A DNA stretch of 64,000 nt from Cystobasidium ongulense (Eukaryota > Basidiomycota > Cystobasidiomycetes > Cystobasidiales > Cystobasidiaceae), in NCBI GenBank assembly GCA_022835595.1, contig BQUP01000009.1, forward strand, positions 868,001-932,000, given 5' to 3'. The notes under the pieces are model-generated. The model was not told the DNA's origin. It made no database searches and was given only the letters and a program-made list of their open reading frames with translations. Positions 1 to 12,390 of this stretch are shown one piece after another. Numbering within the stretch: the stretch's first letter is position 1; every line of letters starts with the position of its first letter. The translations under genes were made by a program, and so were the position numbers.

Positions 1-1910
1 CCTTCTGGTACTTGTGATAGCCGTGGAGTCGCCAGTCCCTCTTCATCATTTGCTGCGGTAATAGCCGTTCGAGAACTGCCATTGTCAATTCTACCTCTAG
101 GAGTTCTAACAGGAGTAGAAGTATCTTCATATAAACACACTCCATAAATACCTAGTTCAGAAACGACTTGTCCAATTCTAGGTTCCAATTCATTAGCTCT
201 AACCATAGCATTCTTACAATTTTCAGGTGGTTCAATTAATTCCATAAGTATATAACCTTCTCTAGATTTAGGTTCATTTAAAGTTTTTTGTAATTTCTTA
301 TTTCCATGTGCATTTGATTGCTTTAGTTTCTCTTGATCTTGTTTTTCTAACTCGTCTAGGAATGGAGGAATATCATTCTTGTAGATATTATTACCACCTC
401 CTTCACGTTGCGGTTTAAGTACGAATCTTTCAGGTTTTGAATATGCTAATTTCATAGCTTCTTTACCTAGACTACTCTCATCTAAAGGGTATAATTTCAT
501 AAAAGTAGTTACTAATTCCTCCTTTTCCAATCTATATTCATCATCAGAAATAAAACGATCTAAAACTCCAGGTTCAGTTAAAACTTGTTGTACTTTTTTA
601 GCTCCGCTTAATTGTAAAGCTACAGAAGGACATTTAATAGCTCTACTTCTTTCTATTGTCGTTCGTGTATCCCATTCTGTTGCGCTCGGATAGTCGGAAG
701 GTGTATACCCAGCTCGGAAATAGACTACACTGATTTCAGTCAGGGTGTTGGGCGAGGTGGGTAAGGCGAGGAAGAGTTCCCGTGTTGGCGAGGAGCTGAG
801 AGATGCTTGTTCGTGAAGTTGTGCGAAAGATCGTCGGACTGTCTGGACGCCGTGTCTGTGGGGAAGCAAGAACTGTCAGTATACACAGGTTGCAGCGGCA
901 AAGAGAGTATACGACGAGACGTACTTTTCCAACAACTCCCACTCCAATGCCCTCTGATCAAAAGCATTCCTTTCGGGATCTTGAACAACAAAGAGCACTT
1001 TGGATCTTGATAGCAGTTACAAAAGAGCGAGAAGTGTCAGTCTCGCGTTTCAGTGCCTGCAAGTAACGAGTGGAGTAGTTTGCTCACTCTCTCACACCAT
1101 ACGCTTCATGCGCTTCGGCTAATCCTCTCGCTAATTCTCGCAGTGCTATGTTCAGAGGTAGACGTTTTGGAGTTATTCTGGGTCTTGATCCTTCAGGGTA
1201 TGCATTTGTATAAGCGAGGTATCTGGAGCTAAATGTCAGCTTTGACAATGACATAGTAATGAAGTAGTTAAATTACCTATGCATATCGGTAACCTTGTTC
1301 GATAATGCTCCAAATGACGAAGAGATGGTGTTGAATTCGACCTGCTTTAGTTCCAGAGGACCCTCGCCCTGTCCAGTCACGTGGAGGAGGTAATCTGAGC
1401 GAAAGAGGCCGAGATGGATGTTCTGAGGAGGGAAGAAGCGAGGTGATGTGAGGAGGTAGGGAGTAGGATAGCAGGTGAATAGTATCGACTGTCAGACTAG
1501 AAAGCTCCCACAGCGAAAGTCTGCTCTCTGCTGATTAAACACACCTGAACTGGACCCTCCTCTCTGACTGCTTTCGCAATCCTCCACAGCTCGCCTTGGA
1601 AAGCATCCACTTTGGACACGTTCCCCCCAATGACCTGTTCTAGGAAGTCAAAGTCTGTCGATATCCTTGCGTACAGTTCCGAGTAGGTGATTTGTATGTC
1701 TGTCGCTAGTTCAAAGAGCTGCCTCGGGAATGGGGAGGGATAGAGTGCGAATGGCGCGTGTAAGACGGATGTCTCGAAGGGCGTTGGTTCGTCACTCGAT
1801 GGAGGTCTGTACACTATTGCGTGCGAAAGAGCATAGTCGCGAGCTTGATGGAGCAGTTCAGCTTCCTTGTCGTTTGATGGCGGCCAGTCTGGAAGCCTGG
1901 TGGAGGACAT
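1..1910 (-). CDS. GSH2: Glutathione synthetase (eukaryotic type), 3' end cut by window edge
   Basis: ATP-dependent ligase joining gamma-glutamylcysteine and glycine, the second cytosolic step of glutathione synthesis. Five exons fit in frame: 1910-1545, 1422-1277, 1222-1088, 1005-926 and 855 to beyond base 1. The spliced protein reads through family landmarks: LGLFRSDYLLH and VEFNTISSSFG near residues 125-160, VVQDPERNAFDQ, then LKPQREGGGNNIY (the Gly-rich ATP-binding loop) and LMELIEPP near the window edge. About 527 residues are present, so only a short C-terminus is missing. The start at 1910 gives an N-terminus (WPPS then LLHQARDYALSH) typical of fungal GSH2. Exon 5 changes composition: from about 650 down to 1 it is AT-rich with TTA, AGA and AAA codons, while exons 1-4 are GC-rich. 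Family assignment is firm; exon ends are inferred. Confidence 0.93.
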
Positions 1911-2485
1911 GGTCCCAAATTGACTGTGGAATGTGAATGTGTATACCCTCTGGGTTGATGGACTGCTGCTTGCTGCTGCTATGTGGTTGAGAGTATTGCT
2001 CTAATCTCCTCCAGTCATCAGTCAACTGCAAGTCAAGCTGCAACGATAGACGGGCAGGCAGGCAGGACGGTAGAGTATAATGCGGGAAGGGATTCGGTAG
2101 ATCAGCAGCTACTGTTACCGAGTAACAAACACTACCACTGCAAGGTTACACCCAGGCTTGCTTATACGCAGAAGCTCGAGCTACAAGGTGGGAATCTGAC
2201 GAGTGGCGTGGAGGGTGCAATTGGAGAGTAGCTTTGCAATGGCAACACCCAGCTATGAGCCTCGTCGTATGACAGTCTCTATTTAGTTCACTGGGTATAT
2301 ATCCATTGTCGCCCTTTTGTTGCAGATATTAATGCCGGCCGGTTGCTTGAAGTGAGATGAATGAAATGACGAGCTTCGTCGGCTGCTCTTTCTCTTCTCC
2401 TCGTCAATAGCAAGTATCGGAAACAGCAGCAGGAACAGCACTCTGCATACTATACAATCACCGCAACTCTCAAAGAACAGCAACC
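1911..2485. other. Divergent intergenic region GSH2 / small orphan gene
   Basis: 575 bases between two divergently transcribed starts, so it should hold both promoters. It contains a short GGCAGGCA repeat near 2053-2066. No convincing TATA box, RNA gene or conserved reading frame was seen; the short open frames here lack splice support. Confidence 0.5.
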
Positions 2486-3294
2486 ATGAAGCTGCTGCCA
2501 TCCCTCGTCCGCCGTTCTCCCATGGTCAAGACGGCAATCATAACCAAGCGGGTCTCATTCGCAGGCGGGCGTGCTCTGAAGCGCGCGTACGGAGGCACGT
2601 CTGGACAGAGCAAAGGCGGTTCCCATGGTGGTCAGGTGGGTCATCTGTCCTTCCTCGCCTCTCTTCGCGAGTAGCGAGGCGGAGATGGATCGCCCGGCAT
2701 TCTCAGAATGCGCCCAGCTCATTGTCGATAACTACAGGCACCGACAGACAGCAACGTCGGTGAAACTGGTCAGACTGGTCCAAGTGTGAGCCATCCTCTG
2801 GTCTGGCTACCACTCGCTCAGAGACGCCGAAAAGCTGATCCAAGTTCTCTCTTGCCGATCTTCCTGTATATCTATCTACTCTTCCCAGTCCGACAATGTA
2901 GCACACTCGGGCGAAGCTTTCAATTCAGACCCTGACCCAAACTCGGGAAGCAAGAGTGTGAACCAAGGTGTAAGCTGAGCTTTCTTCACTCTCTCCCGGT
3001 TTATATCGATATCAATATCGACAATAGTGGCGTCATAGTCACCCTTTAAAAACCCTATTACTCTGTTATCCACAAACTAATCAACCTATGAACCCTCTCT
3101 ATCAACCAACAAACCGCTCTGCACAGCTCCCTGGCAATGAAAACATGGCTCAGTCAGCCGCAAATTCAGACATGTCCCGTCAATTAGGCTCCAATTCAGA
3201 AGGTCAATCAGATACTCTAGCCACGAGCAAGAATACGTCTGACACTGCAGGAGCAGAATCAAGAAGCAGCAGAGGACCGGGCAAGGATGTCTAG
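2486..3294 (+). CDS. Small orphan protein with mitochondrial-type presequence, 4 exons
   Basis: I do not recognise this protein. Four exons join in frame: 2486-2635, 2738-2785, 2889-2969 and 3028-3294, all breaks in phase 0, each flanked by GT and AG. They give 181 residues ending at a TAG. The first 50 residues are Arg/Lys-rich with no acidic residue (MKLLPSLVRRSPMVKTAIIT, then a Gly-rich stretch), which looks like a mitochondrial targeting presequence. The remainder is low-complexity, rich in Ser, Asn, Gly, Gln and Thr, and probably disordered. A single-exon reading of the first exon alone ends soon after the donor, so splicing decides the model. The clean phase-0 chain favours a real gene, but the last intron (2970-3027) is the weakest call. 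Function unknown. Confidence 0.55.
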
Positions 3295-4701
3295 AAGCAT
3301 GAATAGACTGAGCTTTGACATTTCTACCCTGACGTAAGGAGCTTTTTGTAGCAAATAGTAAGACCCTCGAGACACACTGCTGTCTATTAGTAGCAATCCG
3401 TCACATTGAAAGAACAATAAGGGAACTCTTTCCCTTAATACTTACTCAGTAACGTGTGGTGGGTGACGCAGTCCTCTATTGCTGACGTACCACAACTCCC
3501 GCTGCTCATATAAGTTCCCGCTGCTTACATACGTTTTCAAAGGTATCCGTTCGGATATGCCCTGCTGAGGATGCCAACGCTACTTGCTTTGTCTAGCTAG
3601 GAGACTGATGCCGCATGCCGGAGAGGTAAGCGCCCAGCTCTACTTGATTTTTCCCCCGACATTGACCGGTAGAGGTTTCCAAATATCCGGTAAGACTTGC
3701 ATTGTATTGGTGCATCTACTCGACTTGGTGATACAGCGGGTCAGTTAGTCGATGTGTCTATCTAGCTCTTTACCTTTGTAAGCTCTCAGAAGGTGTTCGT
3801 TCGCGTAATGTAGATACTTTTGTAGATGTGGCAATGTCGGGTCTAGTATGGAAGCTAGCTTTTTCGCATGTCCAGATAGAGCAGATGGTAAGCTACTGAC
3901 TGTAGTCAACTTGAAGTATCTTATAATCCACTACTTTTGTCGCTTGTCCTGCCTTTCCTGCGAGTTCTTTCTTTCTTTCTTTCTCGACTTTCCCGGTGCT
4001 TTCTTTTCCGTTCGTCTTCTCGCTGCTCTTTCCTTGAAATGACACGCAAGCTTGACAAGACAACAAGGCGTCCTTTCAGGCTTTATAGGCTGTGGTGGGG
4101 TGTGAGCAAGCATGGAGGGTCCTTCTCTCCAGCGTATGCTGTATTGCCATGCAAGAGCTCGCAGGTCAGCCCGTTTGAGAGCAAGAAGTCAGCAGGAAGA
4201 CCAAGCAGGAAGACCAAGCAAGCAAGCCAGCCAGCATGCTCTCGCCTTGCACTTACTCTCCACTCTTCCCATCCTGCAACGACGTGCTCTTCTCCTCCCT
4301 TCTCCTCCCCCTTGAAGCTTGAAGCCGCGTTCCTTTGCCTTCCTTCCCTTGGACGCAATGGATTATCATGTCAAGTCCAACTGACCGACTGACGACGGCA
4401 TAGCATCGTCTGCTGATATCACTCTATTCTCTCCTGAAGAGAGCAGCTCGATACTGTGTTCCAGGTGCAAGCAGGCAACCACGTCCAGGGCTATTCGCAC
4501 CAGGCGGGCATACAGGGCAGAACAGGATATGCTAGAAACGGCGATGAAGTTGTGAGCAACCCTCTCCATAGACACGCAGGACTGCGCTGACACCCTCGCA
4601 GCCTCTCTCTCACCCGGCCCTTCAAGGCTGGCTCGTCGTCCAACCCTCCCTCAGCCCGCAAAGGACAAGCTGCAGAACATGCGACGAAGAGCAGAGTGGT
4701 G
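3295..4701. other. Long upstream region of the serine-rich orphan gene
   Basis: About 1.4 kb without a gene I can support. It holds a pyrimidine-rich tract at about 3955-4040, a small inverted repeat at 3418-3438 with near-perfect 8-base arms, and repeated CCCGCTGCT blocks near 3498-3527. A possible 5' exon of the next gene is visible: ATG at 4529, donor GTGAGC at 4552, acceptor CAG ending at 4601, then an open frame running into 4702. If used, it adds about 40 residues. Promoter elements could not be assigned. Confidence 0.4.
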
Positions 4702-7700
4702 ATGCATGAGGACAGAGAGGAACAGGCCATTACAAATCAGCATGCTGCTCGAGATGACATGCATCACCTGCCTGTAGTGTCAGCGAACCACGCCTCGACA
4801 CCTCCTGCATCAACCGCGCGACACACTCGCTCGACGCCGCCAGCTATTCCGCACCATTCACAGCAGCAGCAGCAACTACGGCAGGATAGAGAATACCTCA
4901 GCCCTCCCTCCAGGACATCCTTCAAACGCGCACTCGCTCCGTCGAATGCATCCTCAACGCGTCAAGCACAAGTATCCGAGCGGCACGATAATCAAAATGT
5001 CACTCTTTTACAGTCGCCTCCTTCTATTGCCAATCCAGCACCGGATACACATAGAAGACGGAAAAAGTCGTTCAAGGAGTTGTTCACTCTGCCCTCGTCC
5101 ATGAAGAGCTCGCAGGCGATGTCCGCATCGACGGACCCTCCACACATCGAATCTGTTAACCGTGTAGATCCAGTACACACTCGAAGGCGATACTCTTTCG
5201 CATCATCTCCTTCCTCCTCTTCGAATCCAGTCTCGCCTATATCTCCAGCATCCATCCGGAAATCAACATCAACGAGCGCATTCAAACAGAATAGAGAAAA
5301 TAGTGAATCGGTTATACCACCTGTACCCGCTTTACCAGCTCACATCTCACTCGCTCCTATATCGCCTATAACTTCAATATCTGCATCAACGAGAGCCCCT
5401 CAGACTCCATCCTCTTCCTCGTCCTCTTCAATGCGTATTCCGTGCTCTGCGACATCCATATCCTCGTCTATTCCGTCTACTCCTGATACAGCATCATCCT
5501 CTCGAATTTCAAGATCACCCTCTGTTCCTACTTTGCATGCTTCATTTGCTTGTACTGCAAGTCCCTCTTCGAGCACTGGAACACTTGCAACTCCTCAAAC
5601 TATCGACTTACGCAGCCCTCCCTCTTCTACCTACTACAATGGGACAAAGCAGCAGCACTCGCGACAAGACAGCGATAGCAAGCACTTTAAAACGCTCGAT
5701 TCAATTCCATTGTTGCTCGGTCCTTCTTTGCGCGATACCTTACTCTCCTCGGAAACATTACATACTGCAGAAATACTAGAAGCACTACGGACGCAGCAGC
5801 AGCAAGCTCCAATTGAAAAAGACAACGATGGCATGGAAGAGATCAAGTCGGAAGATGGCTATGGGAGTGAAGTTGATACAATTGCTGATTCGACTGAAAG
5901 TAACGAATACGGAACTGCTAGTAACATCTCGCATGGAGGAAATGAGACTGGGACAAGTGACATTGCAAAGTCGCCAGAGGACGTTGCTGAAAAGATTCAG
6001 AAGGTAGAAGTGAGAATGAACGAGCAGTCGAAATCCCTTACTAGGGCAAACTCTGGCTCTTTACGCGTCGATACATCACTCGCCTCTTCGTCTTCGCTTA
6101 TCAATCCGGCCAACAAGCGGACTAGTACATACCTCTGCAGCAACAATTCTCCATCTTCACTTTCACCGTACTTGCACTCCTTTCCGACAAGTCCGTTATA
6201 CAGAACAGACGATTTACAACACTCTACTTCTTCTGCCTCTCTTTCTATTTCTAGAAGGACACCGACTCCTACTCTTACGGTTGTACCGTCACCATCACCT
6301 AGAGCTCTATCACAAGGTGCTAAGATATGTTTGGATTATACTATTTTACGCTTAAGAAAGGATGGAAGTTGCTCGTCTTCGATCCAGCCGGAGAAGGTTA
6401 ATATACTTCAATATGGAGGGAGGCGATACCCTTCTTCAACTCGAATTCTTTCAATCTCACCATTACACATTTCGACATCTTTTTCATATGATGAGAATGA
6501 TAATCGACTCGAACATCAACAACAACGTAAAGAATCTAAATCTGCAGATATGAAGGAAGAATTAGCTTGGATGAACATCGTGAAGAAATTACAGAGTCGG
6601 AAAAGATTGACTTTGATGGAAGAAGTTGAATTGGATACTTTCAAGAAATTACAGAATAACTGGACTCCTTGTTCTTCTCCACTCGCTCTTACCTTCAACC
6701 CTTCCTCCTCTTCTTTGACGAACGCCGTCGACATCAGTATAAAGCCGAGTGTTCATGCCCCCGGTGCACCGCCTCTTAGCACTCCAGCCAATACAGCTTT
6801 ACGCGATCATACTATAGCGCGGAAGTTATCGAACGATCAACCTCAAGTCCGATTTACAGGTACAGCACAGCCTATGCTTGGCAAATCAGCATTGCGTCTC
6901 ACGTCTCCCTTTTCACCTCCGCCTTCAGCGAGCACATCTGCTTTAATCTCTGGAGCATTCTTGAAAGCTCAGCAAACAAGTTGGTTGAAATGGTTATCGA
7001 GACGTCCTTTTGAAGCGAGGATGAAAATCACTTTACAAAATGGAGAAAGTTTTAAAGTTGTGAGAGAGATGCAAGGTCAATTGATCGTTTCGGATAGGAT
7101 ACATGCTTGGGCTTCGGCTACTTTGGGAGAACTAGATATACTCGGGTCGAAGAGCATCATGTCGCTAAGCAATGATACGTCGGACTCGGTCAAGACAGCA
7201 ACCATACAGAATGTGGCGAGCCCCCAATCGGCTATGCCTCTTCCCAGAGACGAGGCTCCAAACGCAAACCCTAAACTCCCTTACATCGTAAACTCAAACG
7301 TCAGCAATGACAGCGTCCCGTTTGCACGAAATCATATTGCTATATCTCAGAGTCGTTTTCCGTCATCGAACGAAACAGCAGCTACAAGTAGGAACAAACC
7401 CAGGTTTAATTCTTCCTCTGACAGTTCCCTAGTCGCAATGACAACAAAATCCAACTCAAAAGCTGGATTTGGGCGTTCTCTTGCTGCTAAGCTCGGATTC
7501 AAGACGGGCAAGAACAAGGTATCTTCAAGTATTTCCAGGGAACAAGACAGAGATGCTTCAGAAGCTGAACCTACGGAGAAACTTCAAGAATCTAGCTCCT
7601 CTTCTTCTTTCGCTAATACTATGACTCCTAATTCTTCAACACCATCTACTTCTGCTTCTTCAGCTTGTTCCGATCAAATGGATACAATTACCATTTCGAA

Positions 7701-9150
7701 AGCGGATAATCTGGCGAAACCGGTTAGACCTGAAAGAAGTGCCCTCAGGCCGCCAAGAGAAGAGAGACAGAGACTGAAGTCAATGGTCAGATCAGCTTCT
7801 CAAGGTGTTCCTTCGGCGCAGGGAACACGTCGTACGTCCATGTTCTCGGAAAGCCATTCAGGAAGAGCAAATGACTTGCAGCCTTCCACAAATCGCAGTG
7901 ATAGGTCGCTGCCTTCCAGACCCCGTTCAATGATACCAAAGTCGCAAAGCGAACAACAGATCCATAGCTATCATGCACGTGGAGTATCGCTCGAGGCACC
8001 AAAACAAAGTTCGATGATTATTGATCCGGCATCTATCCCTCCTGTTCCTCAACGGAGAGTGCGCGTTCTTTCTCAGCCTGAAGGACTTCTTGCTCCTCGT
8101 CCGCATAGCATGTATACTCAACCCCAGTCACGTAAAGGGCAGCAAGAGCCTCTGCATAATACACCGGGTCCAAGACCGATGTCTCAACTCTTGCAGGTCC
8201 CCAGACCTATTAGCTTGCTTGTCCCTGGAGTTCCAGCTCTTCGAGCTGGAAATTCGCACAGCGATCCCCAAGTCCGTACGATGTCATCGCCGCAGATTCG
8301 TCGTGATGTTCGACAGCGCACATCTTCGAGACATACAGATGATGACGAGACTCCTCTAGCTGTGTTGCGGAAAAACAGTGGCACTCCACCTTCTATTAAC
8401 CCTTCTTCAAAAGAGGATACAGGCACTCCAGAACCGAGACCTCGTTTAAGATCTGCTATGCGATCTACTTCTCAACCACGTCCTATATCAACAGTATCTT
8501 CTGCGAATCGAAATTCTACAATATCGTTTCAAGAAGGACCTTCACGGTCAGCTTCTCCTGTTTCTAAGAGATTATCAATGTATGATCCTCCATCACCAAG
8601 AAAAGGAAGAGAAAGTTGGGTTAAAAGTGAAAACACCTTGAAGAGCTTAATTATAGAGGAACAGTTGAAACAGGACAATGAAGCAAAGGAGATCACACGT
8701 CGTAGGGTAAGCAGTACTTCCATAGGTTGACCTTGTCCAATCTTCAGAGGTGAATATAAAGTCTGACATTCGGTATTTTCTTTTCCACAGGAACAACGAA
8801 AAGTATGGGAAGATCACCGACGTCGATCTGTCTATCTTGAAGATCAAGCTGCCGCGGCTGAAAAAGCCGCTACTGAAGCTCAAAGGCGTCAATCGCATCT
8901 ATACATGTCTATGGCTTTGGCACATCCCCAGCCTCAACCGCCACACGACCAGGCATTGTTATTGACGAATGGATTGCAACGCTCTCCATACGGCGGCATA
9001 CAGCAGCCTCGCTACTTTCCACCGCAGCATTTGCAAAGTTCACGAACGCCACTGACGCAGCGACCAATGTCATATCATTTTGATCAAATTGGCAATGGAA
9101 CCTCTCCCCCAATTGTATATGGACAGGCTATCTCTTCCTTCCAACGATAA
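4702..9150 (+). CDS. Giant serine-rich orphan protein (about 1454 aa)
   Basis: Two exons, 4702-8706 and 8791-9150, joined by a clear intron (AGG|GTAAGC ... TTTTCCACAG) with a CTGAC branch signal. Most of the protein is Ser/Thr/Pro-rich and likely disordered, with many SSSS runs and S/T-P sites. Denser patches that may fold lie at residues ~535-660 (KICLDYTILRLRKDG, then a charged helix-like stretch with LMEEVELDTFKKLQNNW) and ~750-815 (WLKWLSRRPFEARMKITLQN, then VSDRIHAWASATLGELDIL). A further one is a charged C-terminal coiled-coil-like segment encoded partly by exon 2 (EQRKVWEDHRRRSVYLEDQA). An upstream exon starting at 4529 is possible because the frame stays open back to an acceptor at 4601. 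I recognise no family. The pattern would fit a phosphoregulated cortical or cytoskeletal scaffold, but that is speculation. Confidence 0.85.
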
Positions 9151-9456
9151 ACCCCATTCAACCTAGTCATCTTTCACCTCAGCTTAATGGACACCATTCA
9201 TATCTCTCTTCGGCACCGAACATACTTGTTGTGAAAACAGCGCGCGCGAGTTGTAGTATTAGATGTATTGCTATCGTTCTTTCATGTCTCAGCCACGACA
9301 TCACCAATAGCTTAACCTACTTATCATTCCGAAGCAATAGCATAAAAAGGTTCGCCGATGTGTGTTTTGCTGATGGATCAAATCACATGTACGGGGGTTC
9401 TTATAATGCTTAACGATGCTATTGATACAAGTATGTGACGTCGATTACAATCCCCT
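9151..9456. other. Convergent 3' intergenic region
   Basis: About 300 bases between the stops of the serine-rich gene (+) and the NUR1-like gene (-); presumably the two 3' UTRs and terminators. No further gene seen. Confidence 0.5.
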
Positions 9457-11183
9457 TCAATAGTAAGGAACCTGTATACCAACTGTTGCCGAGCTGCGCC
9501 TGCTATTGCTGTTACTAGCCGCCGCGCGTTTATAAGCATGAATATCTATCATTTCAGCTTCATTGGTCATTGTAGAAGCGTCTTTACGTGCATAAAATAC
9601 GCGTGGAGCTACGAATTTAGCATTATATTCATGCATCACTTCGCTGTTTACTGTTTGTCGATCTGCCATCATTTGAGTGAATGAATGAATGACGATGTAA
9701 GTCTGTAAAAAGCGTATTTGCATACAAGTCGACGATAGAGGGTCCATGGTTAGCTGTCTGATGTGACAAGTGCACGTGGCTGCCAGAAAACAGCATACCT
9801 GGACGGAGAGAAGGGATGCTGCTGTGAAAAATGTGAGGAAATTACTTCGATCTAGGAATTGCACCATCAAAGCCATAGGAGGAGAGTATATTCTGCGTAA
9901 AAAATGCCAGCAGAACAGCATAATCAGCTAATTGGGCCATCGGAGTAAAGTTGTAGTCTTGTAAACGCACGCGAAGAAGCGTAACGAGAACGTAGGAGGA
10001 GTCCACACTGAGAGCTCTTGAACATCTTGGGGCCGACGTTGTGATGATGTTCGCTGGGCCATATCTTTTAGGAACGTGCTGTGGGAATGGGCGTCAAGTA
10101 TCGTCAGCATCCAGGTTCTTACTTCTTTCCTTGAGGGGTTAATGACTGACTATGCTTTGTGCAAAGGCGTCAGCTTTGAAGGCTTCTCATCGGAATCTTC
10201 TGTATCGTCTGTGTTCGTCTGGATTGAAGTGTTCATTCGGACTACCTTCGCATTTGGGCTATTGATGGTATTCTAAGAGATGCGAGAGATATCAGTTCAG
10301 AGCTGTCTTTGGTCGACTATAAGTCGATAAGATGAGCGACTGGAAGTTACCTCCTGCATGAACAACCTATACTTTCGTCGGGATGAGAATAGCCAGAAAG
10401 CATTTGCGAAGCTGGCAATGACCAGGAGCCAACATAGAAGGGAGGTCTAGAATTGTGTTATAGCGCGTGTCAGCTTGCATATAACGGTTGTGCAGCTACA
10501 AATGCACATACGGAGCGATATACTACCACTTTAAGACCTCCCCAGCTAGCTATGCGCCCTTGAGTGGACAGACGCAGTTCCTCCAACCTAGCTTCTGCGG
10601 TGTTTGCGTACCTGCCTACTTTACTGATAGGTCTGGTGTGGTCGCTGGCTCTACGAGGAGAGCTAGCTGCAGAAGAGGCGCTGACGATGACGCGTAGGAA
10701 AATGTGGACGGCAAGAGAGGCTACTCCAGCTGGATATGCGAGATCTTCGAGTTTGTCCAGGTCGGTCAGTATGACTTCGTTCAATTGCAGTTCGTAGCGG
10801 TCCCATATTTCGACTGGCAATCTTGCGAGTCTGCGGGATCACATCAGCTACAGTCTATCTCGTCGTCGACTGTGAGAAGGAGCACACCTCTCATACCATG
10901 GCTTCTGAGGGCCGCGGACTATTCTCACTGCACCCTTTCGCCTGGAAGGGGTCCCCTGGATCGGAGTTCGCGGTGAGCCAGCGGGTGATGGAGGCGCGTC
11001 TTCTCGTGCAGACTGGCTGCCGGTGCTGGCACGGGAGCTGCGTGGAGGAGTGCTGTATCCATCCTGGCTCGACGACGCTCGCGAAGATGCCTGCGAGGGT
11101 GGTGTATGCGACACTCTGCCGCCCTTGAGCCTGCGGACGGCATGGTGCTGCAGCGGCGTGGAAAAGCTGTCGGGCGCCGACAT
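9457..11183 (-). CDS. NUR1: NUR1-like nuclear rim membrane protein (DUF2418)
   Basis: Multi-exon gene read on the minus strand; early exons are about 11183-10888, 10830-10530 and 10446-10351, then several more down to the stop at 9457. The N-terminus is disordered and Ser/Pro-rich, followed by KPWYERL and a stretch around LPVEIWDRYELQLNE. A membrane segment follows (TSLLCWLLVIASFANAFWLF). The C-terminal half carries the family signatures ELSVWTPPTFSLRFF, a hydrophobic block, then FTQMMADRQ and EVMHEYNAKFVAPRVF. In yeasts, NUR1 with a LEM-type partner tethers silent chromatin and rDNA at the inner nuclear membrane; that role is family knowledge and not shown here. One donor in the conserved region (GTTTAC) is weak, so that exon join is less certain than the family call. 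Confidence 0.78.
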
Positions 11184-12390
11184 GGGAGTGGGTGCAGTAC
11201 TCCAACAGCAGCGAGTCTTTGACTGGATGAGTGTGAATGAAAGCTTTGCAGGAAGAAGTCGTCCTCGAGAAGCAGACTTGATCGACGACGAGCAACCACG
11301 CTGGCTTGAATCCAGCAGTCTTCCATCTCTCTTTCACCGACTCGATAGCTGTCCATAGCACCGCCTATCCACAAGCAACACGTCGAGCTGTATGTAGCTT
11401 GGACTGATACATCGGACTCTGCAACACGCTCTCAGCGAGCTCCACTGACTGGGATACTAGCCAACTGATGCAGACGGATCCTCGCACAACGTCGTTCTTC
11501 CTGGCAGCCCACGTTCAGCATGGGGATGCAGGGTAGCCTCTCTTTACTCGGCCCTCTTCATTCTCAGTGGTCCTGTCCTCTCCTCCGCTTGGACGTGATC
11601 CTCCATCTTTACTAGCATCTAGACAGGTTGTAGCACGAGTCTGATGACATTAGTCCACCCACTACCTAGATGGTCAGGAACAGTCATCTTGGGTCTGCGG
11701 AACGAAGGCTGAGTATCCTCAGGCTCTGCTGCGACATGAGTATGGTCGAGCTTCTTTCAACCACGTCTGGCGTTGTCGACGCGTGTCCCACACTCATGCA
11801 ACAGTACACTGAGAACAGACTTGGAGTTCAAACGCAAGTCCTTCCTAGGCCGTGCCAGTAAGAGTAAGCTTACTCGCAGTCTTCTGCGTCGCCCTTCCAC
11901 TTCACTATCTACAGCACCGGGGGTTATCATAGCAGTAGTGGTGGCAACTCCGACTCGATAAATATTCCGATGCTGCACACAGCCGATGCGCGTCTGCTGA
12001 CGAGACTGTGCTTGCCAGTAATAACATGCAGACTCACACAGCATTATTAAGTTAGCATCTGCGGTCATTGGACTGGACTGCTTCTTTCCTCGTCAGCCGG
12101 CGTCTCCGGCTTTTACTCCAGCCGGGGCGCCTCGATCGAGAAAGCTTTCATCCGCATCGAAATGTCGGACCGGCTATCATGGTCTTCTGCACCTTTTTCG
12201 CTTTATTCAATTACATCGTAGAAGCCACCTCTGCTGAGCTTTGTAGGGTTGGATCCTGCCACACTCCCATCCAGCTGTCGGTTCTCCCATCCCGCAAGAG
12301 CTCCCTGACCCGATCACGCTTCTCCAAGGACAACTGTCGACACCTCCCCTCACTTCTACTCTCCAACGACACACCACACCATAGCATACA
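11184..12390. other. Divergent intergenic region NUR1-like / acyl-CoA oxidase
   Basis: About 1.2 kb between divergent genes. No open frame here has splice or family support. The 3' half is pyrimidine-rich toward the oxidase ATG, as expected of a fungal 5' UTR. Three CCGG motifs cluster at about 12097-12125, including CGG (12107-12109) facing CCG (12122-12124), a possible zinc-cluster activator site. Confidence 0.45.

Noticed and set aside
3937-4392. Open frames in the pyrimidine-rich tract upstream of the serine-rich gene
   Set aside because: Composition follows the C/T tract; no splice or family support.
10891-11374. Overlapping 149- and 156-codon frames near the NUR1-like start
   Set aside because: They are alternative frames of exon 1; only the 11183 start joins the conserved downstream exons.
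11670-12068. Candidate small genes in the NUR1/POX1 gap
   Set aside because: Short frames on both strands without conserved motifs or consistent exon joins.
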